Assembly: GCF_012034245.1 (NCBI RefSeq) | Contig: NZ_JAATEO010000001.1 | Location: forward strand, 1-64,000 | Direction: 5' to 3' | DNA from: Micromonospora thermarum | Lineage (GTDB): Bacteria > Actinomycetota > Actinomycetes > Mycobacteriales > Micromonosporaceae | Length of the DNA: 64,000 nt | Shown: positions 40,800 through 49,002 of the stretch, piece by piece | Position numbering within the stretch: the stretch's first letter is position 1 | Layout of the letters: the number at the start of each line of letters is the position of its first letter | Notes under the pieces: model-generated | The model's input: the letters and a program-made list of their open reading frames with translations, nothing else | What the model was told of the DNA's origin: nothing | Databases searched by the model: none | Made by a program: the position numbers and the translations under genes

Positions 40800-41237
40800 A
40801 TGGGTACTCCGACAACGGTGCCGATCGGCTGGTTCGCCGCGGAACAGGCCGCCCAGGATCTCATCGCGCACGTCGATGATGAGCTGGCAGTAGCGACGTT
40901 CGAGTACCGAGCTACCAGCGACGTCCTCGCACTCACCTGGTCCCTGGCGGAAATAGCGACCCCCTCAGCCGCTGATCCCGTCAGGTCGATTCGGCAGCTG
41001 CACGCGCATCTGACGAATGAGCGGCACTGGCGGGCGTGGTGCCATGCTCGGCTTTTGCGTCCACCTGCCGCACTCACACACGCCGACCTGCGACTGGCCA
41101 GCCAGGCCTGGAGCCGGTTGGTCAGACGGGGACTGCTTGCGGGCTTCACGGTATCCGGCGTGACAGCTGAGGTCTCCTCCTCGACAGCATGCTGCATCGG
41201 GCTGCATCATGCCCGACGTCTCCTTGACGCCTACTAG
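40800..41237 (+). CDS. Uncharacterised protein in the Smr/split-IscA operon
   Basis: A 145-residue, mostly helical protein that I do not recognise. It begins MGTPTTVPIGWFAAEQAAQD, has Trp/His/Arg-rich segments (NERHWRAWCHARLL) and ends with a possible metal or cluster site, SSSTACCIGLHHARRLLDAY (two adjacent Cys and two His). The ATG lies two bases after the preceding stop, so it is surely co-transcribed. Its position after a split iron-sulfur carrier suggests a client or partner of that system. Confidence 0.7.
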   Translation: MGTPTTVPIGWFAAEQAAQDLIAHVDDELAVATFEYRATSDVLALTWSLAEIATPSAADPVRSIRQLHAHLTNERHWRAWCHARLLRPPAALTHADLRLASQAWSRLVRRGLLAGFTVSGVTAEVSSSTACCIGLHHARRLLDAY

Positions 41238-41240
41238 CCC

Positions 41241-41266
41241 GGGGTCGGAGCTGATCCTCCGACCCC
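41241..41266. terminator. 10-bp perfect hairpin between convergent genes
   Basis: GGGGTCGGAG, six bases, CTCCGACCCC, directly after the unknown gene's stop and touching the stop codon of the glycosyltransferase. It can serve both directions. Confidence 0.75.
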
Positions 41267-42552
41267 TAGCCCCTGCGGGCGATCGACGCGTAGACGTCGA
41301 TGAGGCGCTTGGTGACCACGTCCGGGTGGAAGGTGCGCTCGTAACGGGCGCGGGCGGCGGGCGCCAGCCCGGCGGCACCGGCGGCGGCCACCGGCAGGGC
41401 GGCCGCGAGGGCGGCCGGCTCCGGCGGCACCACCCAGCCCGCCTCCCCGGCAACGATTCCGGCCGGCACGGCGGCGGCCGAGGCCGGCGGCGGGGAGCCC
41501 GGCCCCGTCGCCGGGGCGGCGGCCGAGGCGGACGCGGCCGGGCCGGTGCCGGCCGGCTCCCGCGGGGTGTCCGCGCCGACCAGGTACGGGATGCCGCCGA
41601 GGGCGGTGCCGAGCACCGGACGACCGGCGGCCAGCGCCTCGATGATCACGGTGGGCAGGACGTCGTGCCAGGTGGAGGTGGCCAGCACGACCGCGCTGGA
41701 CTCGATCGCGGCACGGACCCCGGCCCGGTCCAGCGGGCCGAGGAAGGTCACGTCCGCCCGCTCCGCGGCGGCGGCCTCGACGAGCGGCCGCAGCTCTCCG
41801 TCACCGGCGATCCGCAGCGGCCCCAGCGCGCCGTCCGGGTGCCGGCGCCAGGCGTCGACCAGCAGGTCGAGCCCCTTCTCGGGGGAGAGCCGGCCGAGGA
41901 AGAGGAAGCCGGTGCCGAGCGGGGCCGGCGCCCCCGGGTCGGGGATCGCATTCGGCTTCACCACGATCCGTTCGTCCGGAATGCCGTAGTCGCGCAGGTG
42001 GTCGGCGACCGCCGTGGTCAGTGCGATGAAGCGGTCCACCGACCGCCAGGTGCCCCGGTGCACCGCCAGCGTCGTCGCCATCAGCGCACTCTGCGCCCGC
42101 GAGCCCCGGTAGCAGCGGTGCACGACGGCGGGCACGCCCAGCGCGCGGCCCCGGCAGTCCTGGCAGATCATGCCGTCCCGGAAGTACAGGCCGGAGGAGC
42201 AGACCTGCCGGTAGTTGTGCACCGTCTGCACCACCGGCACCCCGTGCCGGTGGGCCGTCCGCACCACCCAGGGCGAGAGCAGGGGGTACGGGTTGTGCAG
42301 GTGCAGCACGTCCGGCCGCTGCTCGGTGAGCAGGCGGCTCAGCTCCTGCTGGGCCTTGGGGGCGTAGATCGGGGAGATCGGCAGCAGCGCCTTGGCGGCC
42401 CGGGACATCGACGGGATCTCGTCGGAGCTGCGCAGGAACGGCAGCACCTCGACCCCGGCCGCGGTCAGCTGGGCGATCTCCGCGTCGACGATCGTGTTCT
42501 CGCCGGACGGCTGGGCCTCCCGGTACCGGTTGTGCGCCACCACGATTTTCAT
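41266..42552 (-). CDS. Glycosyltransferase family 4
   Basis: A 428-residue GT-B enzyme. The N-terminal domain has VVAHNRYREAQPSGENTIV and LHLHNPYPLLSPWV; the C-terminal domain has FLGRLSPEKGLDLL and the acidic E-x7-E region PTVIIEALAAGRPVLGT. It moves a sugar from a nucleotide donor onto a glycan or lipid at the cytosolic face. A 40-residue Ala/Pro/Ser-rich insertion (starting TPREPAGTGPAAS) splits the C-terminal domain just after GGIPYLVG, which is odd. ATG start, 24 bp from the divergent DNA glycosylase. Confidence 0.87.
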   Translation of the reverse strand: MKIVVAHNRYREAQPSGENTIVDAEIAQLTAAGVEVLPFLRSSDEIPSMSRAAKALLPISPIYAPKAQQELSRLLTEQRPDVLHLHNPYPLLSPWVVRTAHRHGVPVVQTVHNYRQVCSSGLYFRDGMICQDCRGRALGVPAVVHRCYRGSRAQSALMATTLAVHRGTWRSVDRFIALTTAVADHLRDYGIPDERIVVKPNAIPDPGAPAPLGTGFLFLGRLSPEKGLDLLVDAWRRHPDGALGPLRIAGDGELRPLVEAAAAERADVTFLGPLDRAGVRAAIESSAVVLATSTWHDVLPTVIIEALAAGRPVLGTALGGIPYLVGADTPREPAGTGPAASASAAAPATGPGSPPPASAAAVPAGIVAGEAGWVVPPEPAALAAALPVAAAGAAGLAPAARARYERTFHPDVVTKRLIDVYASIARRG

Positions 42553-42576
42553 GAGATTGGAGGCTACCGTTGGCGG

Positions 42577-43437
42577 GTGCCCGAACTACCGGAGGTTGAG
42601 GCGCTCGCGGAGTACCTGCGCCAGCGCGCGGTGGGCCGGCGTGTCGACCGCCTGGAGGTCGCCGCGATCAGCGCCCTGAAGACGTACGACCCGGCACCCA
42701 CGGCCGCCGCCGGGCAGGTGGTGACCGACGCGCGCCGCCACGGCAAGTTCCTCGACGTGGTGCTCGGCGACGACCTGCACGTGGTGGTCCATCTCGCCCG
42801 GGCGGGCTGGCTGCACTACCGGGAGGCGTTCCCGTCGAGCGCACCGCTGCGCCCCGGAAAGGGCCCGGTCGCGCTGCGGGTACGCCTCGACGACGGCTCG
42901 GGGTTCGACCTGACCGAGGCCGGCACCCAGAAGAGCCTCGCCGTGTACCTGGTGACCGATCCGGCGGCGGTGCCCGGCGTGGCCCGCCTCGGCCCCGACG
43001 CCCTGGCCGTCGACCCGGCCACCTTCGCCGACCGCATCCGCAGCCGGAAGGGCCAGGTCAAGGGGGTGCTCACCGACCAGACGGTGCTGGCCGGGGTGGG
43101 CAACGCGTACTCCGACGAGATCCTGCACGCGGCGAGGCTGTCGCCGTTCGCGCTGACCAACCGGCTCACCGACGAGCAGCTCGCCACCCTGCACGCCGCG
43201 ACCCGGGACGTGCTCGGCGACGCGGTGGCCCGGTCGGTGGGCCAGCGGGCGGCGGAGCTGAAGGGCGAGAAGCGTTCCGGGCTGAAGGTGCACGCCCGCA
43301 CCGGGCTGCCGTGCCCGGTCTGCGGCGACACCGTCCGGGAGGTGTCGTTCGCCGACTCGAGCCTCCAGTACTGCCCGACCTGTCAGACGGGCGGCAAGCC
43401 GCTCGCGGACCGTCGGTTGTCCCGGTTGGTACGGTGA
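42577..43437 (+). CDS. Fpg/Nei-family DNA glycosylase
   Basis: A 286-residue base-excision repair enzyme. After the start residue the chain begins PELPEVE, giving the catalytic Pro and Glu; the DNA-binding helix-two-turn-helix has GVGNAYSDEILHAARLSPF; and the C-terminal zinc finger is CPVC...CPTC. It removes oxidised bases and nicks the strand. The GTG start sits with an upstream GGAGG, 12-13 nt away. Confidence 0.92.
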   Translation: MPELPEVEALAEYLRQRAVGRRVDRLEVAAISALKTYDPAPTAAAGQVVTDARRHGKFLDVVLGDDLHVVVHLARAGWLHYREAFPSSAPLRPGKGPVALRVRLDDGSGFDLTEAGTQKSLAVYLVTDPAAVPGVARLGPDALAVDPATFADRIRSRKGQVKGVLTDQTVLAGVGNAYSDEILHAARLSPFALTNRLTDEQLATLHAATRDVLGDAVARSVGQRAAELKGEKRSGLKVHARTGLPCPVCGDTVREVSFADSSLQYCPTCQTGGKPLADRRLSRLVR

Positions 43438-43692
43438 GTGACAACCCTCACCGACTACGGAGAGGAATCGGCAGCCGCGCGACGAACGTCCGGGTCGCGT
43501 CTCTACTCCGGCCCTCATCCATCGGTATAGTGGCTCGGTCCCCGGCTTCTGAAATGGTCCGGAGCCGGCCAGATGCCACGCGGTTCGTCCCGACGCCACG
43601 CCCCTCGGGTCAGCGTCCGGGTGCGGTGACCGCGTGGGAGACTGGGACGGTGGGCGACGTGGACCCCTCACGCCGAGTGAGCGGCTCACGTC

Positions 43693-45276
43693 ATGCGGGA
43701 GGACATGGGTGAGGTGACGACAAGCCTCCAGCGCCCGGTATCCAACGAAGGGCCGAGCAAACTCGTGCGGCACGTCGACAGCTTCGAGATCCAGCCGCCG
43801 ACACCGCCGTCCACCAACGGCGTACCCCGGTCGGCGTGGGCGCGGGCCCGGCGGCGGGTCTCCCGCTGGCACCGCCCGTACACCGCGATCCTGCTGCTGC
43901 TGGACTTCGCCGCCGCGGCGTTCGCCAGCTTCACCGCGATCCGCACCTTCGACCAGGCCCGGGCCGGCTTCTACCAGGCCCACGACGATCCGACCTGGTT
44001 CTACACGGTGGCCTTCGGCCTGCTTCCGCTCGGCTGGGTGGTCATCCTCTGGTTCAACCGGTCGTACGACCGGCGCTACCTGGGCCTCGGGCCGGACGAG
44101 TACAAGCGGGTGATCCGCGGCGGCGTGGCGGTCTGCGCGACCGTCTCCTTCCTGGCGTTCGCCACCAAGACCGACCTGTCCCGGTTCACCGTCGGCACCG
44201 CGCTGCTCCTCGCGCTGCTGCTGATCCTGCTGGGCCGCATCCTGGCCCGGTTCGTGCTGCACGTCGTCCGGCGCAACGTCGGCCAGGCCGGGCACCGGAT
44301 GGTGCTGGTGGGCACCCTGCCGGAGTGCCTGGAGGTCTACCGGTCGGTCACCCGCAGCCCGGCCGCCGGCCTGGTGCCGGTCGCGATCCACATCACCGAC
44401 GGGTACGCGGCGGCCCGGGGCGTGGAGACGCCGGTCCCGATCTACGCGGGGCGGGACGTCCTCGCCCTGGTCCGCGAGGTCGGCGGCGACACGATCGCCG
44501 TCTGCGGGTCGGCCAGCGCCGAGCCGGGTGAGCTGCGCCGCCTGGCCTGGCAACTGGAGGGCTCGGGCGTCGACCTGGTCGTGGCCCCGCAGCTGACCGA
44601 CATCGCCGGCCCCCGGGTGCACATCCGGCCGATCGAGGGCCTGCCGCTGCTGCACGTGGAGGAGCCGACCCTCTCCGGCCCGGCGCTGCTGGCGAAGAAC
44701 CTGCTGGACCGGGTGGCCGCCGGGCTCGGCCTGCTGCTGCTGGCGCCGATCTTCCTCGCGATCGCCGTCGCGATCCGGATCTCCGACCCGGGTCCGGTCT
44801 TCTTCCGGCAGCCCCGCGTCGGCCACGAGGGGCGGACCTTCCGGGTCTGGAAGTTCCGCACCATGTACGTCGACGCCGAGGACCGGCTGGCCGGCCTGGT
44901 CGACCAGAACGAGACCGACGGCATGCTCTTCAAGATCAAGCAGGATCCCCGGGTGTTCCCCGTGGGTCGGTTCCTGCGCGCGTCGTCGCTGGACGAGCTG
45001 CCTCAGTTGATCAACGTGCTGAAGGGCGAGATGTCGCTGGTCGGGCCGCGCCCGCTGCCCGCCGACGACGGTGACTTCCTCGGCGACGTCCGGCGGCGGC
45101 TGCTGGTCAAGCCCGGTATGACCGGTCTGTGGCAGGTCTCCGGCCGCTCCGACCTGTCCTGGGACGAGGCGGTCCGGCTGGACCTCTACTACGTCGACAA
45201 CTGGTCGCTGGCGTACGACCTGAGCATCCTGTGGCGGACGGTCGGGGTGGTGCTCGCCCGCAAGGGCGCGTACTGA
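43693..45276 (+). CDS. Exopolysaccharide polyprenyl glycosylphosphotransferase
   Basis: A membrane sugar-phosphate transferase of about 527 residues that starts glycan assembly by loading a sugar-1-phosphate onto polyprenyl phosphate. Four N-terminal membrane segments and a Rossmann-like middle part lead to one more membrane segment (LGLLLLAPIFLAIAVAI) and the catalytic domain with DPGPVFFRQPRVG, VWKFRTM, SSLDELPQLINVLKGEMSL and KPGMTGLWQVSGRS. The start is uncertain: ATG 43693, ATG 43705 or GTG 43714; GGGAGGA at 43697 best fits the last. Nearby GT4, epimerase and LCP genes point to a surface polysaccharide. Confidence 0.9.
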   Translation: MREDMGEVTTSLQRPVSNEGPSKLVRHVDSFEIQPPTPPSTNGVPRSAWARARRRVSRWHRPYTAILLLLDFAAAAFASFTAIRTFDQARAGFYQAHDDPTWFYTVAFGLLPLGWVVILWFNRSYDRRYLGLGPDEYKRVIRGGVAVCATVSFLAFATKTDLSRFTVGTALLLALLLILLGRILARFVLHVVRRNVGQAGHRMVLVGTLPECLEVYRSVTRSPAAGLVPVAIHITDGYAAARGVETPVPIYAGRDVLALVREVGGDTIAVCGSASAEPGELRRLAWQLEGSGVDLVVAPQLTDIAGPRVHIRPIEGLPLLHVEEPTLSGPALLAKNLLDRVAAGLGLLLLAPIFLAIAVAIRISDPGPVFFRQPRVGHEGRTFRVWKFRTMYVDAEDRLAGLVDQNETDGMLFKIKQDPRVFPVGRFLRASSLDELPQLINVLKGEMSLVGPRPLPADDGDFLGDVRRRLLVKPGMTGLWQVSGRSDLSWDEAVRLDLYYVDNWSLAYDLSILWRTVGVVLARKGAY

Positions 45277-45332
45277 CACCCTTGGCGCGCTGCCCCCTTG
45301 GCGGGGCGGCCCGCACGGGCAAGGATCGCTGC

Positions 45333-46559
45333 GTGGGTGGCAACCTCTCCGCCGTCGTCGGCGTCGTCTCGCTGGTCACCGCGCTGGCCGCGGCCCTGTT
45401 CGCGGTGGTACGCCTGCGCGGGCGCCGGGGGATCGCCACCGCCACCCAGCGGGCCACGTACGAGGTGCTGCACACCGCCGGGCTGGCGGCCGAGCCGCTG
45501 CGCGCCGGGCTCACCACCGCGAACGCGGCGAAGGCGGCACGCCATCTGCGGGCCCTGGTCGGTGCGGTGGGCCTGGCGCTGACCGACGCCGACGGGCTGC
45601 TCGCCCTCGACGGCCGCGGCGCGCACCACGAGGCCCAGCTGGTCGGGGCGGCCCGGCGGGCGGTGGCGGCCGGCCGGTCGACCGTGCTCGGGGAGGCGGA
45701 GCTGCACTGTGACCGGGTGGACTGCCCGGTCCGGGGAGCGGTGGTCGCCCCGCTGACGGGGGTGGACGGGCGGGTCGTCGGGGCGCTCCTCGCCGTCGCC
45801 GACGGCGCACCCGCACCCGGCCTGGTGCAGGCGACGCTGGAGACCGCGCACTGGGCCGGCAACCAGCTCGCCCTGGCCGAGCTCGACTCGTCGCGGGAAC
45901 GGCTCGCCCGGGCCGAGGTCCGCGCGCTGCGGGCGCAGATCAGCCCGCACTTCATCTACAACGCGCTGACCGCCATCGGCTCGTTCGTCCGGACCGACCC
46001 CGATCGGGCCCGGGAGCTGATCCTGGAGTTCGCCGAGTTCACCCGCTACTCGTTCCGGGCGCACGGCGAGTTCACGACGCTGGCCAAGGAGCTGCGGTCG
46101 ATCGACCGCTACCTGACCATCGAGCGGGCCCGGTTCGGCGACCGGCTCCAGGTGCGGCTCCAGATCGCGCCGGAGGTCCTGCCGGTGACGCTGCCCTTCC
46201 TCTGCCTCCAGCCGCTGGTCGAGAACGCGGTGCGCCACGGGTTGTCCCGGAAGCCCGGCACGGGCATGGTGAGCATCGAGGCCCGCGACGCGGGCACCGA
46301 GTGCCACATCACGGTGGAGGACGACGGAGTGGGGATGGACCCGGCCGCGCTGACCGCCGGCATCGCCGAGCTGGCCGGCGCCAGCGGCGACCCCGGCGAC
46401 GACCCGGGCGGCCACGTGGGCCTCTCCAACGTCGACGAGCGGCTCCGGTCGGTCTTCGGGGACGGCTTCGGCCTGGTGGTGGAGACCGGCCTCGGTTCCG
46501 GTACGAAGGTCAGCATGCGCGTGCCGAAGTTCCACCCGGGCGTACGGGCGGGCTCGTGA
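45333..46559 (+). CDS. LytS-type sensor histidine kinase
   Basis: A 408-residue kinase: one N-terminal membrane segment (VVGVVSLVTALAAALFAVV), a GAF-like sensor region (AVGLALTDADGLLALDGRG through PLTGVDGRVVGALLAV), the His-kinase-family phospho-acceptor motif LRAQISPHFIYNALTAI, and ATPase boxes PLVENAVRHG, VEDDGVGM and HVGLSNVDERL. It is coupled to the LytTR regulator by a GTGA overlap. LytS/LytTR pairs control carbohydrate, pyruvate or wall functions; the symporter genes downstream are candidate targets. GTG follows AAGGA. Confidence 0.9.
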   Translation: MGGNLSAVVGVVSLVTALAAALFAVVRLRGRRGIATATQRATYEVLHTAGLAAEPLRAGLTTANAAKAARHLRALVGAVGLALTDADGLLALDGRGAHHEAQLVGAARRAVAAGRSTVLGEAELHCDRVDCPVRGAVVAPLTGVDGRVVGALLAVADGAPAPGLVQATLETAHWAGNQLALAELDSSRERLARAEVRALRAQISPHFIYNALTAIGSFVRTDPDRARELILEFAEFTRYSFRAHGEFTTLAKELRSIDRYLTIERARFGDRLQVRLQIAPEVLPVTLPFLCLQPLVENAVRHGLSRKPGTGMVSIEARDAGTECHITVEDDGVGMDPAALTAGIAELAGASGDPGDDPGGHVGLSNVDERLRSVFGDGFGLVVETGLGSGTKVSMRVPKFHPGVRAGS

Positions 46560-47311
46560 GCGGGTTCCTGCGGGTGCTGGCGGTGGACGACGAGCCGCCG
46601 GCGCTGGACGAGCTGGCGTACCACCTGCGGACCGACCCGCGGGTGGCCCGGCTGCACACCGCCGGGGACGCCACCGAGGCCCTGCGGGTGCTCCGCGACG
46701 ACGACGTCGACGTGGTCTTCCTCGACATCCGGATGCCCGGTCTGGACGGCATGGAGCTGGCCCGGGTGCTGCGGCGCTTCGCCCGGCCTCCGGCGATCGT
46801 GTTCGTCACCGCGTACGACGACGGCGCGGTGGACGCGTTCGACCTGGGCGCCACCGACTACGTCCGCAAGCCGGTCCGCGCCGAGCGGCTGGCCGAGTCG
46901 CTGCGCCGGGTGATCGGATCACGGGTGGTGCCCACCCATCCGGCAGCGCTGGCGCGGGCCGAGGAGGACCCGACCATCCCGGTCGAGCTGGCCGGGACGA
47001 CCCGCATGCTGCCCCGCTCGGCGGTGCGCTGGGTGGAGGCGCAGGGCGACTACGCGCGGCTGCACACCGCCGAGGGCTCGCACCTGGTCCGGGTGTCGCT
47101 GGCGACCCTGGCCGAGCGCTGGGCGGACGCCGGGTTCGTCCGGATCCACCGGTCCTACCTGGTGCAGTTGAAGCTCATCGCCGAGCTGCGGCTGGTCAAC
47201 TCCGGCTACGTGGTGGTGGTCGACTCGACCGAGCTGCCGGTCAGCCGTCGGCACACCCGGGAGCTGAAGGACAAGCTGGTCCGGGCGGCCAAGCAGGACT
47301 GGAGCCGCTAA
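46556..47311 (+). CDS. LytTR-family response regulator
   Basis: A 251-residue regulator. The receiver has AVDDEPPALDEL, phospho-Asp in VVFLDIRMPGLDG, FVTAYDDGAVDAFDLGATDYVRKPV; the DNA-binding LytTR domain has VRWVEAQGDYARLHT and FVRIHRSYLVQLKLI. It is the partner of the preceding kinase. Its stop overlaps the stop of the convergent prepilin peptidase gene. Confidence 0.93.
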   Translation: MSGFLRVLAVDDEPPALDELAYHLRTDPRVARLHTAGDATEALRVLRDDDVDVVFLDIRMPGLDGMELARVLRRFARPPAIVFVTAYDDGAVDAFDLGATDYVRKPVRAERLAESLRRVIGSRVVPTHPAALARAEEDPTIPVELAGTTRMLPRSAVRWVEAQGDYARLHTAEGSHLVRVSLATLAERWADAGFVRIHRSYLVQLKLIAELRLVNSGYVVVVDSTELPVSRRHTRELKDKLVRAAKQDWSR

Positions 47312-48120
47312 CCGCTCACGACCATGGCAGCGATCGCCGCGACGAGCATCGCCGGCCCGTACGGGACGGGGGTCCGCCAGCCCGCGCGACGGGTGACCAG
47401 GAGGCCGGCGACGAGCGGCAGGTTCACCAGCGGGGCGAGCAGCACACCGGCCACGACGGCCGGCCACCCGAGCCAGCCGAGGTGGAACCCGAGGACGGCC
47501 CCGAGCTTCACGTCACCGAAGCCGAGTTGGGAGCGGGGCAGCAGGGCGAGCGTGAGGTAGCCGGCGGCACAGGCCAGCGCGGCGAGCGCACCGCGTACCA
47601 GTGCCGGGACGGCCTGGTCGGCGAGCGCCGCCACCACCAGGAGCGCCACCCCGCCGAGGAGGGCGGCGCCGACCAGCGGGTCGGGCAGCCGCAGCACCCG
47701 CAGGTCGACCAGCGCCAGCGGCACGGCGAGGGCGGCCAGCAGGAGGAACGCCGGCAGTGCCCAGGTCGGGCCGAGCGCGGCCGCGGCGACACCGCAGGCG
47801 AAGGCGGACAACGGGACGGTGACCCAGCGTCCCGGTACTACCCGCCGATCGCACCCGGGGCACCGGCCGGACGACCGCCACCAGGGCGGACTCGCCGTCG
47901 CGCACCGGGGGCAGGCGGTACGCCAGGGCGGCTTCGGGTGGCCGTCCGGCCACGTCACCGCGTACCGGTCGATCAGCCCGGGCAGCAGCATCCCCCAGCC
48001 GGCCCCGGCGACGGTGGCGGCGGCCACGAGGGGGAGCAGCACGGGCGGGATCGTATCGACGCTCACCGCCGGAGCGGGGTCCCGAAGGAAGAGATCGGTG
48101 GATCGGGAACAACCGGCCAT
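47308..48120 (-). CDS. Type IV prepilin peptidase (A24 family)
   Basis: A membrane aspartic protease of about 252-270 residues. It keeps the cytosolic zinc-cysteine pairs of the methylase part (CPRC...CPGC), the first catalytic Asp in LVDLRVLRLPD and the second in GFGDVKLG. Such enzymes process prepilins and methylate them. No pilin genes are in the window. The ATG given allows 18 extra residues; GTG at 48066 is the alternative and gives a start right before the first membrane segment. Confidence 0.87.
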   Translation of the reverse strand: MAGCSRSTDLFLRDPAPAVSVDTIPPVLLPLVAAATVAGAGWGMLLPGLIDRYAVTWPDGHPKPPWRTACPRCATASPPWWRSSGRCPGCDRRVVPGRWVTVPLSAFACGVAAAALGPTWALPAFLLLAALAVPLALVDLRVLRLPDPLVGAALLGGVALLVVAALADQAVPALVRGALAALACAAGYLTLALLPRSQLGFGDVKLGAVLGFHLGWLGWPAVVAGVLLAPLVNLPLVAGLLVTRRAGWRTPVPYGPAMLVAAIAAMVVSG

Positions 48121-48123
48121 CGT

Positions 48124-48147
48124 CGTACACTGTACGGTAGGCCGTAC
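48124..48147. promoter_or_regulatory. Two overlapping dyads in a divergent promoter
   Basis: CGTACA-C-TGTACG (48124-48136) and GTACGG-TAGG-CCGTAC (48132-48147) share bases and cannot both pair at once. They lie between the prepilin peptidase and DUF5701 genes and may be operator half-sites. Confidence 0.45.
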
Positions 48148-48166
48148 GAGACCGAGGAGGACGCGC

Positions 48167-48829
48167 GTGACCGAGACCCCCTTCGACCCCGGCGCCGAAT
48201 TCGACCGCCAGGTGCACCGACTCGTGGAACTGGGCTATCCCGCGCTGGCCGGCCTGACCCCGGAGAGCTTCCGCGACCTGGCCGCCCCCTTGCGGGGGGC
48301 GGCGGTCGCCGGCGCGGCCAACCTCCCCGCCCCGACCGAGGGACGCGTGCCGTTCCTGCTGGTCGTGACCCGCGAGATGGTGCCCGTCGAGGCGCGCGTC
48401 GGGCTGACGACGCTCGCCGGCAAGAGCAAGCCCGGGATCGTCGACCGGCACTACGCCGAGGGCGACCTGGCCCGCTTCGATCCGATCAAGGAGCTGGAGG
48501 TGCCGGCCGGACCGGCGTACCTCCTGTTCGACGTCGACCGGGGCGAGGAGACCCTGAACCTCGCCCCCGCCTCCGCGATGGAGGTGATCACCGGCCAGGA
48601 CCGGCTCCCGCTCACCATCGACGAGGGCCTCGCCTTCGTCACGCTGCACCCGCCGGCCCTGGCGAAGAACAAGTGCTTCTCCCTGGTCGGCTCCCGCTGC
48701 GGCGACAAGCGGGTGCCGGCGATCTGGATCAGCCAGGGCGCGCCGAAGCTGGGCTGGTGCTGGTGGGGCAACCCGCACACCTGGCTCGGCTCGGCCTCCG
48801 CCCACCCGGTCCGCGTCGGACTGGGGTGA
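48167..48829 (+). CDS. DUF5701-family protein
   Basis: A 220-residue cytosolic protein of the actinobacterial DUF5701 family (ELGYPALAGLTPESFRDL, PFLLVVTREMVP, LAKNKCFSLVGSRCGDKRVPAIW, GWCWWGNPHTWLGSAS). Function is not known. The GTG follows GAGGAGG by about 6 nt. A long perfect hairpin follows the stop. Confidence 0.85.
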   Translation: MTETPFDPGAEFDRQVHRLVELGYPALAGLTPESFRDLAAPLRGAAVAGAANLPAPTEGRVPFLLVVTREMVPVEARVGLTTLAGKSKPGIVDRHYAEGDLARFDPIKELEVPAGPAYLLFDVDRGEETLNLAPASAMEVITGQDRLPLTIDEGLAFVTLHPPALAKNKCFSLVGSRCGDKRVPAIWISQGAPKLGWCWWGNPHTWLGSASAHPVRVGLG

Positions 48830-48832
48830 CCC

Positions 48833-48873
48833 CCGCCGGTGGGCCGGGCCCCGCGTGCCCGGCCCACCGGCGG
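48833..48873. terminator. 16-bp perfect hairpin terminator
   Basis: CCGCCGGTGGGCCGGG and its exact complement with a 9-base loop, four bases after the DUF5701 stop. Confidence 0.82.
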
Positions 48874-48911
48874 CCCCCCATGACCGCAGGTCACCCGGGT
48901 CGGCGTCGACG

Positions 48912-48951
48912 TTATCCACAGGGGTGACGCGTTCTCCACAAGTTATCCACA
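48912..48951 (+). promoter_or_regulatory. Cluster of DnaA-box-like 9-mers
   Basis: TTATCCACA occurs at 48912-48920 and 48943-48951, with TTCTCCACA at 48932-48940, all in one direction. TTATCCACA is the classical DnaA box. The cluster lies just before the promoter of the DUF485-like/symporter operon. Confidence 0.6.
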
Positions 48952-48968
48952 GGGCTCCTGTGCACCGC

Positions 48969-48996
48969 TTGACATTCCTGCCGATCGGGCCAGACT
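48969..48996 (+). promoter_or_regulatory. Sigma-70-type promoter for a leaderless transcript
   Basis: A consensus -35 TTGACA (48969-48974), 16 bases, then CAGACT (48991-48996) as -10. Transcription would start about 7 bases later, at or next to the GTG at 49003, which fits a leaderless mRNA with no ribosome site. Confidence 0.55.
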
Positions 48997-49002
48997 GCCG
49001 GA

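Noticed and set aside
42586..45279. Very long minus-strand open frame (897 codons)
   Set aside because: It covers the Fpg/Nei and glycosylphosphotransferase genes in antisense; its product is Gln/Asp/Arg/Val-rich with no domain, a third-position GC effect.
48912..48951. Possible chromosomal origin because of DnaA-box-like motifs
   Set aside because: Only three boxes, no dnaA, dnaN, gyrB or rpmH nearby and no long AT-rich unwinding region.
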